From Echinometra lucunter (taxonomy: Eukaryota > Echinodermata > Echinoidea > Camarodonta > Echinometridae): a stretch of 64,000 nt of DNA. Location: contig JAPZVO010000025.1 in the NCBI GenBank assembly GCA_029962745.1, positions 313,520-377,519 of the forward strand. Direction: 5' to 3'. The translations under genes and the position numbers were made by a program. Shown one piece after another: positions 43,512 to 54,400 of this stretch. Numbering within the stretch: the stretch's first letter is position 1; each line of letters begins with the position of its first letter. The notes beneath the pieces are model-generated. The model made no database searches and was not told where the DNA came from. It saw nothing but the letters and a program-made list of their open reading frames with translations.

Positions 43512-43621
43512 TCAAAAGCAGTGAAGACTCAGGAAGATGGCAAAACATGAAGATGATAGCAGCTTGACGAAACCAGCAGAACGGGCAAGGGTCATCCCAT
43601 TAGATAAAGAATTCAATTCTC
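43512..43621 (-). CDS. Gene 2 terminal exon: GPI-anchor-type tail
   Basis: Acceptor TTTTTTTCAG, phase 1, 35 residues, TGA at 43512-43514. Begins ELNSLSNGMTLARSAG and ends in a hydrophobic stretch FAIFLSLHCF with nothing after it, which is the form of a GPI-anchor signal (small residues SNG as possible attachment site, spacer, hydrophobic end). Gene 1's tail ends with seven extra, partly polar residues. Confidence 0.7.
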
Positions 43622-46600
43622 CTGAAAAAAATAAACAATTTTTTAAAAAAAGACTTGAAAATCAAAAGGACAGAAAATGTGAAAAGCATCGAAAAGTTTC
43701 AACTACCTAAAGCAATAAATCAATAAATGCAAGTAAACTATATTTTTGAAATCTAAATCATACGTACATTGTGTACCACTATGAATCAGGGGCCGATTTG
43801 CGTAGCATATTGTCAAATGATTGTCTTTTTATTTTCATTCAATTTTCCTTTTATTATTTCACTCGCTTTCGTCTCCATCTAGCCTGAGTTACATTTATTG
43901 TCTCGATTTCACTCTTCTTGTTCTTGTCATCTAGGTACAAAATTTGTTATTCATTTTATTCAATAACACATTTCCATTATAGTCCAAATGTTACAATTAC
44001 CTTTTGCTGAAAACGCCAAGTTATCCAAGACAAGAACTTCACCCTTACTGTCTTTAGTAATAATTTGGTTTACTGTATGCATTTCAGCAGTCATGATTTC
44101 TGGAATAAAATGATAGTAACAAAAAGAAGCAGAATCCATAATTCTGGGAAATTTAACATAGTATCTTTTGGGTCTCTAATTTAAATGCTGCAACATCACG
44201 AACATTGTCATACATACTTGCAACGACAACGAGACAATACGAAAAAAATCCATACTGATACAGGATCAAACCGAAAATAGACACATGGCTTTGTCATACA
44301 TATCTGACGTTAATGAACGTTCTTGGATAAATCATCGTCTATTAATCCACAGCATACTAATGAAGGAAGTAAAGAAGATATTTTCAGTCATATGACGTAA
44401 GCCGTTGCGTTAATGGAATACCTCTATTGATTGTGGTCTAGAAACACTTTGACCATGACAACCCTTATGAATTCAAAACATTTGAAATCGGCGTGTTGTC
44501 AACAGCAACTCCTAATTCAAGAAAGGGGAAAATATCAAGCAAGTGAAACACGTGTATCTACTTTTAGTCAGGGCCGTTAACAAAATTTCTCGGGAAAAAT
44601 TTACACAAGCGCATTTTTTTTTCTGTGAGTCATATCTATCAAAATGATTATGTTTAGGATGATGGTTGCCACGAAATCAAGGGTTGGCACCCATCTTAAA
44701 ATGCGTTTTGTGCAATTTTTTTTTTTTAAATCACAGTATATCTTGAATACATTATCCAGTTTTATGGGAGTCGATTTGTGCTCGTGGTGGGGGGGGGGGG
44801 GATAAGAGGACTGATGTCGAACATCCTCGTGCAAGGCGACCATAAAGGCGACCTAGGGGGAAAGGGTGTGGGGTTCAAACGTGAAGGATCGACTAGACCA
44901 AAGAGCACAGAGATAGATGCATTGCTAAAACATTTTGGAGGGGGGTGTAAGACCTATCTGTTTGTCGACAGTTCCGCTGCATTCTAATCTACCGTTTCAT
45001 CCCATTAACCACGCAAGAAACTGTTTTCAGACAATATCGCTGAGGTATACATCCTTATAACATGAATGGAATGCTTAGGAGCCTCGAAGCTTTTTTTTCA
45101 GGTGACACTTCGTTTCTTGTAGTATGACCATCCCGTATTTTTTATTTTGCGTGTGAGCAAAGCGAGGGAGTCAAAAATTCAAAGTTCTAGCTATAAAGAA
45201 AATGTTATTTGGTCATCAAAATACCCTCAAGTCCTATGTTTTATATTTGGAAATATCGATGCTAAACTATTTTAGCACTTCGCTGGTCCAGCTGTCTAAA
45301 CCACCATCTTGTTCTGTATATTACGAGCGAGGAAAAAAAAACTTTCTTGACGATAAATTATCTTGTCTTTAAAATACAATATAGGCCTAAAAGATATTCG
45401 AATAGTGTATTTGTTCTACTTGCTGCCAAATATGACTCCATTATAGCACTTCGCTGGTCCATTTTTTTTTCTGTTCTAAACCACCCTGTTTCAAGTATTA
45501 CCAGCGATAGAAGTGAGCGAGCCAGCGAGGGAAAACACACTAGTTGACGATAAAGCATCAAAATACAATAGGTCTATAAGATATCTAAATTATATATTCA
45601 GTTAACTTGCTTACACGCCCAGTTGTTTTGCGTTTCTAAACTATCCTGTATCTTGAGGTTATAAGAGTGAGCTTAGCTAGCGAGAAAAAATGATAGCCTC
45701 AGAAATATCTAAATAATGTATTCGATCACCAAACTGCCAAATATGAGGCTGTTTGGCTTGTCGCTTACCATCCAAACCCATTATGTTTCTTTGAGCGAGT
45801 GAATTAAGCAAGCTACCGACAAAAACACTTTTCTTTTTCTTTAAAACGTGGAATTTCCACTAAAATAAACTAAGATGATTTTGATAACGTACATCTTCTC
45901 ACAGAGTTCGAGGATACTTGGATACCTAGCTGTAAAAATATCATGATATTCGGACATGTTGCTGATGGAATGAGAGTGCTTCCTGCTGAAAAATATCATG
46001 TTTCTAGATCTTATGAAAAAAAAAAACGTAGCGAGCGAGCGTGCGAGAGAGAAAAAAAGTTAGGTTCTAGTATATTAATTTAATCCACTCTCATGACATT
46101 TGTAACGTGCATTTGATCGACATCCTCCTTTCCCACAATTGGCTATCATTGATAGGAATAGGTTACTGGTCACAGGCCTTTATCTCATGAAGGTTCTACA
46201 GGTTTAGGTCGTTTTGCCGTTTGACTCCTTGCAGTTATATTACATTTTATAACTAAACAAAAGACAAAAACTAAGTTCACCTAAAACATATCTCTTTTTT
46301 TTTCAGTCAGGAACCTCTTATGAAATCTGAATACAGATTCATGTAGCTGCACTTCTCAGCTGTAAAATTCACGGCAAACCCTTTATTCACGCTTCAGTGA
46401 ACACGAGCTAAATTTTGTCATTTTTTAAAGTTCACAAGCTTCATGCCAAGTTCACGCTTCAATGAGTACGTGGGACTGGAAAAACTATTTTTCACCTGAG
46501 GACCAAAATCCAATTGCTTAGTTTGGATAACAGTGATAAGTCTTCTTGGGGAGTTCGTCTGATTTGATTTTCATCGAAATCCCGATCTTTTACGATTCAA

Positions 46601-49600
46601 TGAGCAAATGAGACGCGAAAATTATGCCAATGAGGAGAAAGTTTAGTGCTTTGTCCCTGCTCCGTGCCGCAACGGATAGTTAATTTGGCATAAGATCCTG
46701 TTAGTTAGTAACCTCAGAAAGATATGTGTCAAATTTCATGAAATAAAACTCACAGTAGATTCAACAATAATCACAACAAAAATAGGCCAGATTTCATTTT
46801 TTTATTTCCTCGCCATTGACACTATGTACAGTTAGAGAGCTGAGTTTAAACAAAAGTGAATATTGGCCTATTTTCATTGATGAATATTGTTAATTCTACT
46901 GGGCGCTATTTCATGAAAATTAGCACATATCTTCAGGAGGTCATTCACAAACAGGATCTGGCACCAAATTAAATATCTGTTGCGGCACGGAGCAGGGACA
47001 ACGCCTTCAACTTTTTTGCTCATTTGCATAATTTTCTTGTCTCTTTTGCTCACTGAAGCGTAAGAGATCGTGATTTCGATGAAAATCAAATCAGAGGAAT
47101 TCCCCAAGAAGACTTATGATGATTAACAAAATTAAGCAATTGAATTTTGCTCAATACGTTCCACGTTCCACGTTCCACGCGCTCATTGACGTGTGAACTT
47201 TCAATTATATCCTATGAGATCATGATACATGTACATCGGTCATATAAACATGCTAAAAATGTTATTAATAAGATTTTAGTGCACAAAAACAAGGCAATAA
47301 TTGCTGGATAATTTCAACATGGTGATATTTTCATTTTATTATGTGTTCATTCAACCGTGAATAAATAGGTATGAATTGCAGAAGTTGCATGCACCCTTCT
47401 ATAACATAAATTCCGCTGCATTAGATCAAATTGACGGCGCGAAAAATGTCAAAAAGTGCAGTTTTTGCCTTTTTTTTACCTCTTGCTCACTCAAGCATGA
47501 GATATGTTGCCCAACTCATCTGTTATGTTTGTTAAGGAATACAATTTTTGTTGCATGCCTTCAAACGCAGAAAACGTAAAGTGTGCCCCGATATCACTGC
47601 ATCAAAGTCATGGCATGAGGCTTGTGAACTTTAAAAAATGACAATTTTGCATTTAGGTCGTGTTCACTGAAGCGTGACTGAAGGGCTTGCCCTGAATTTT
47701 ACAGAGAATGTAGCCGAGAAGTGTAGCTACATGAATCAGTATTCAGATTTGATCAAAGGTTCCTGACTGAAAAATTACAGAGATTTGTTTAAGGGGGAAC
47801 TTACTTTTTGTCTTGTGTTTAGATGAATAGTATAATATTAAACAGAAATTCAAGATGTAAACCGACTTCCTTTCATAAAGATAAATATAATAACCGGCAT
47901 TGGCATGATTGGTTGGGATACTTAAAAAGCGAGCGAGCGAAGCGAGCGACCGCTGCTAGTTTTTTTTTTTTTTTTTTTTTCTTCAAATATTCTTTCCCTT
48001 TGTCTGTCTGTCTTTTTTCTTTCTTTTAAGGGGATTACAGGAGGCCATGTCATTTTTAAAGGGTGAATTATCGGGTGGGATGATAATACAGGCCAACCCC
48101 CCTACCCAAAGTATTTTGGGGGATGCATCCCCCATCCCCCCTCCTCCCTATCGACACACACGGCCAGGACCTTAATTTAGTCTTATTCCCGTTGATTTCT
48201 TTATTTCAAAGAAGTTTGATTGCATTTATTTATCCAGAAAAAGCACCTTCCCTGATCTATGAAATAATTCATGCTAAATATAATTATGCATAAAACAGTT
48301 TTCAACTGCTTAACAAGAAATATGAATTCATGGGCCTAGAATTTCTAAGTTACAGGTGAAATAATTTTGAATAAAATAACAACAATTATTCAACCATCTG
48401 ATCAGTTATTTTGTGGATTGTCAGGACCACACATTTTATGGTACACAGCAATAATAGGAAAAAAAGATTAAACATGAAAGGCTCTTGAAGGTATGATTAA
48501 CAGGTGAGATCGGCCATTTTTTAAATCAAATAAGCGTGGTATGATATCTGCATTAATCTGATTATCTGAATGGTCTTGATGACATTCATGATGTGCGGTT
48601 GTCCACATTAATGAATAAAACATATCTGCAGTGGTATTTTAGGAAATGAATATGCAAGGACTTCAAATATTCCATATATTGGTTACTTGTGTCAGTTTAA
48701 GTCAAATAAGAGCAATAATCTTAATAATCTGTAAATATCTATCTATCGAATATTTGTGTGTGTATATATACATACATGATTATACGTTTTAAGCTTTATT
48801 GAATTTCTGAATCGCGTTGAGAATGAAACAGAGTATTAAAAGTTTAACTCGCAATGAATTTGTATAGATTTTCATTGAGATCCCATTTAATTTGATGGGA
48901 CTTTAGATAAAGATACCAATGCCATTCATACTATACATAACAAATCCATGAATATTAAATAATTTTTTTTTAAATGCATACTTATATGGGTCATGTGAGA
49001 ACATATAAAATCATCACAACAATATGTTTGTGAAGTCTGGGACATTTTTAAGCTACTTGAATTTAAACTGCCTATATAAGCCTCTAATTGAGTGAATTAA
49101 ATTTAGTGTACCTCGTCTTTAACGTTTACATAATCGGCATAATGAATTTTATCCCATCATCTGAAACAGCGTCTTTCCTTGTAAATATGTTAATGGAATA
49201 GTTCTCTTTCTTTTAAATTTTAGGTAATTAGCCTCTAATGTTACTTAATGCATATTGTATCGCCTCTGAAAATCATTATCTTATACCCGAATACTACTCT
49301 TGTACAACCCACCGCCCTGGTATTCACGTAGAGTCTTGACGAGAAATAAAAATCAAGGCTGCGTTTCACGAAACCGTCATAAGTCTAAGTTCATGGACAT
49401 CCCATTGAAACGTGTGTTAATTGTACAACACGCGTTTCAATGGGATGTCCAAGAAGTTAGACTTCTGACGGTTTCGTGAAACGCAGCCCAAGATATTACC
49501 CAGATGTCCAACAGTTGTCATCTCTGAATCCAGTTCGATGTAGTTACGGAAGGCCGATACCTCACTGGTAGAAGTGGATGTTAAACCTGATGTTCTTTGA

Positions 49601-50527
49601 TTCCTTATAGGCGTGTCTGGTTTGTATGACAATGATAAGATGGTTCAAATATAACTAGAAGATAAATTTATTACGATGACAGCACAATGTGGTTGAAACC
49701 ATTACTTTAATCTTATCGTTTTCTAAGTTTTAGTTGGCTGTTTTCTTGCGCGATTTCGAATGTTAATCACATCATACTTAAAAGCAACTACGACCCTCAA
49801 TTTAGGTATTTCTTTAATCAAAGCAAAGACAGAATAATACAGATCATCGAAAATTTGAACGAAATCGGATACGGATTGAGAAAGATATGCCTTTAGGAAA
49901 CTTTTTTACACTACTATAGCTACTGGTGATTGTTTGGGTAGCACTCTCAATATGTTTTGCACACAGAATTTCACATATCCTTTATTTTTCTTGACATGTT
50001 TTAATTGTCCATATCCCAAATATGTTGTGGAGAAAACACTCTTGAGTTTGGCTCAAGAAAAGGTGCAAAATCTTAAGCAAAATACTGTTTTCCACAAAAT
50101 GAATTCATCACATTCTATGGCAGTGTAAAAACTGCAATTTATAGCAAATTTCATATAAATAACTTTCTTATTCTGTTTCCATTTCGGTTCATATTTTCAA
50201 TGATCTGATTTGTTTTGTGTTTTTCGTGTTTGCTTTGGTTCAGAAACTGCTTAACTTGAGGGTTTTGCTTCTCTGAAATAAAAATGTAAATAATCGTTAT
50301 ACATGTAGATAATTTTAAAATCCAATTCACTGTCTCAGTAATTCATAAGAAACAGGTTTGTATTAACAGGTTGTAGTACTGCGGGATGAATAATGATAAT
50401 GATTTTACTAATACTAGCAGTACTACTGCTGCTACTACTACTACTACTACTACTACTAATAATAATAATAATAATGATGATAATTGCAGTGATAATAGAA
50501 ATAATAATGATGATGATGATAATGATA

Positions 50528-50559
<32 letters not shown>

Positions 50560-50569
50560 GGTAATGATA

Positions 50570-50624
<55 letters not shown>

Positions 50625-51400
50625 TAACAATAATCAGAACAACAACAATATTAAAACATCTACAGCATGATAAACCATTCAAAAGTCTTCAGCAGATTTC
50701 TTCATCCATCATCAAAAAGTCAAGATATTAGTTAAATAATGCTCGTTTACTTGCTGCCTGCCTTGTCATGGTGGGAGCCTTCGTCGTCTTGTTTTTTGTG
50801 CTGGGTTCTTTCGTCACCTTTCTTGTCGTGGTGGGATTCTTCGTCGTCTTGCTTGCTGTGCTGGGTTCTTTCGTGAACTTTCTTGTCGTGGTGGGATTCT
50901 TCGTCGTCTTGCTTGTAGTGCTGTATGCCATCGTTGTATCACTGTACACGGCCATTGTTGTGGTAGGATCTAATGCATAAACAGCAAATTGTGAACTCGT
51001 TGAACAGACCTCTTTGTTCTGCAGTATGACATTTTATGTGATTCTTTAAATGTACTCTTTTTGTTTCAGGAATCTTGTACTTTTTTTCTGTATTCCATAA
51101 GATTACTTTATCTAACCTATTGCGCTGAGACGTCGGTTACAATAATACAACGAATTACATACATACATACACAGACGTGTTTTTTCGTCTGTTTCAGAAA
51201 CGGATTTTGATTTACATCTTTTTGTCAAACCGTGGGCACTGACGAAGAGTGTGACTTCGCCTTTCATTTTTGAGAACTATGCTCCGTTTTCTTTTAAAAT
51301 CTATGAATTTATTTTTTATGGCATTCAACTACCTACTCTGATTCTTGTATTTTCTAGATGCCACGCAGACTAATTTCCCCTCTCTCTCTCTCTCTCTCTC

Positions 51401-51454
<54 letters not shown>

Positions 51455-54400
51455 TTGAAAAATAACTTTAGGATTGATGAATAGAGACTCCGTTGAGATT
51501 AATAAAAGTTCGATATTTCGCCCACAGAGTGAAAGAAATGCACACGAGAGAACAAAGCGGTGAGGGAAGGAGATAGAAGAAGAAGGACATTACTGGAAGA
51601 AGGTAAAGGGAGCGCAGCAAAAAAAATGTAGAAGAGCCTGAAAGGAAGAGGAGAGGAAGGGGGGACAAAGAAAGACTGAAAAGGAGAGAACAAAAAATCT
51701 AAAGAAAGGAAGAATAAAATAAATTAAAGGGGAATGCAAAAAAAATATAGAATGGAAAGGAAAAGAGACGTTTACACGAAGAGTTACGAAGGAGGAAAGG
51801 ATCAGAAACTGGCATTGATACCAAGAGGCTAGAGTGAAAGATGATTCTTTCTTCGTCGACTTTCTTTCCTCATCTGATACCCAGCATGGCTCAAAAAAAC
51901 CCCCACAAAATCCAATTACATATATTATCGCCAGCTCTATATCTCTTGCTTCAGGTATTCTTTTCCAGATTTTTCTCTTTTTTCCCCTGCACATTCTGAA
52001 TGCTTCCATGCTTTATAGAATAGCAGGTCAATTTTAAAAATCTAGAAGAACAAATTATAATACGATATTTCCTGATATACATGTTTCCTGTCGCATGATG
52101 TCAGCAGAGCAAGTTGGCTCAATCAGTATTGAAAGTGTCAGACACTGCCTGTCAAACTCAAAGATCGTGGGTTCTAGTCCAACCAAGGCGGATGACTTAA
52201 GCCTACGTTGTGTGTTATCGTGCGCCTTCCCTGTTTCATAGACGCAGGCTATGCTACAGTGGAAAACACTCCGTCCCTCGGACAAGACGTTAAATGGAGG
52301 TCTCGTGTAAAGGAGAGTCACCACCTTTGCACGTTAAAGATCCCATGCACTATTAGTATAAGAGTAGGGGAAAACCCCGATGTATGTAGTCCACCTGCAC
52401 ACCCCCAATCAGTGATATCGGGAAAAGAGACCTGAGGATTATAGTGATTCAGTTCTTCAGTTAGCTTTTCGCCTCCGAGGCACAGGTGACGCCAAACCAA
52501 ATAATGACAATAATAACAAAACATAATTTTAGTTGAAATGACATATCCTTCCGAAGTGAGGTAACCTTCAAAATCTTCACTTAATTTAATTGAATTGGTA
52601 TTTTTCAGCTGGTCTTGTAACTGGATTCAAATTTAACATGTTCCAAAAGGTCTTCTCTAGAAAATGATCTGTGATTTTTGAATGTGAAGGAGAATCAAGT
52701 GTCATGACATGTGCATGATTGCCACGACGGTTCAGATCAATTCAATATTGATGTTTATTTATGGTGTCACTCGTTTGCGACGACGTTTGATATGCATCTA
52801 TAGGGTTAATGTTCACGGCATGGCTCTATTCTGTAGCTATCAATTATACCAGGATTTCGTTGTTATTGTTTGGGGGTTTTAGTGGGTTTTTTCTGAGGGG
52901 GGGGGGTATTTTTCTGTGACTCTTAGACAGTTCTGTCTATATTTGTCAATAATTTCCTATTCAGATTTTTTTTGTCTTCCCAGTGCTTTGAATTTCTTTT
53001 CTCTCTACTGGTTGACGTATCAGTCCTCCTTAATATTACAATATTGTTGCATGTCAATACAGCAATGCATATTTCTAGAGGCTGCCAATGACCGACCTTT
53101 ATCATGTTTATAGGCGATTGATTGCGGCCCAATGCACCATCCATTGCAGGAAGAATTAAGTTATTTATTTGTAAAATATTTTCTCCATTCTGTCAAGAAT
53201 TAGCCCTGTAATGTTCCTTCTATTTTCATTTAGTTGATTGTTTCAAAGTTGCTATTGTTGCTTAGGAGGACTTTGTTTCATTTTTTTCAAAGTAACAGGT
53301 ATGGTCTGTGTTATATTTCTGATACACTAGAGTATGTAGGGGTCTGTATGTTACCTTGATGGGAAGGGTGTGTCCTAGCTTGCTGCTTGGCTGCTGAAAG
53401 TGAAGTGCAGTCTACTGGAACATGTGGTATTCATCATGTAGTAGTAATGTTATACAGGTGAATACATGTACACCTATTGTTCCATTGCCACTGGTACATG
53501 TATTTGCATAACAGTCAAGTTCTGAGCTAGTTGCTCTGTGCCAGCTGGCATGTCTATTGTGCTCTACATTTATATACATAACACTCCTCCCGCATCACAA
53601 TGTTCGTTCATCATAATCCAATTATGATGTTTCTTGATCATCATCAAAATCATCCAAATGAATAATCACTAACTGTTCCTTCAGCACTTCCAGAGTTTTT
53701 TTCCTTTTCTAGCTGAGCGTAGTTCCTCTCACCGTGAAGCAAAAGCAATCGGTCGTTCTTCTCCGTTTGTCATGATGTGTGAAAGCACAGCACCAACGCC
53801 ATAAAGTGAAGCATCACAAGCGAGGCCCAGGGGAAGATCCATATCATAATGTGTAAGCACTTGAGAAGATACCAATTCATCTTTAGAAGCCTCAAATGCT
53901 TTCTCACATTCACGAGTCCATCTCCACGGTGTCTTGCTCGACAGCAATTAATTGAGTGGATGGATCACTGAAGACAAGTTCGGCAGGAATCTTGCATAGT
54001 ACTGCAGCATGCCCAAGTACGAACGTAGCTCTTGCACATTCTTTGGTCTAGGTGAATCTTTCACAGCTTGAACCTTCTCGATGGTAGGATGCAATCCTTC
54101 AGAATCCACCACATAACCAAGGTACTCTACCGTTGGTTTCATGAACTCACATTTGGACAACTTTAGTCTAAGACCGTTCTGCTCAAGACGCTGAAGTACA
54201 GCATCCAATCTTGCGAGATGTTCTGATTCTGTTCTCCCTGAAATGAGCATGTCAACCAGAAAGCACACGACACCCTCTAGACCTTGTAGAACTTGCTCCA
54301 TGGCAGCTTGGAAAATGGCAGGGGCACTTGCCACTCCAAAAGGGAAGTCTAGTATACTGAAAAAGTCCTCGATGTGTGTTGATTGTCAGATATTCCCGAG

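Noticed and set aside
45347..48029. Short tandem and GAGCGAG motifs as a CRISPR array
   Set aside because: Units are long, degenerate and without regular unique spacers, in an animal genome.
50335..50731. Long poly-Ile, poly-Asn and poly-Leu ORFs
   Set aside because: They are translations of a trinucleotide microsatellite on both strands.
52098..52180. tRNA gene
   Set aside because: A and B boxes are present, but no cloverleaf stems are complete and a SINE body follows.
52055..52324. Minus-strand ORF with VGLEPTIFEFDR
   Set aside because: This is the usual antisense translation of a tRNA-SINE B-box region, not a gene.
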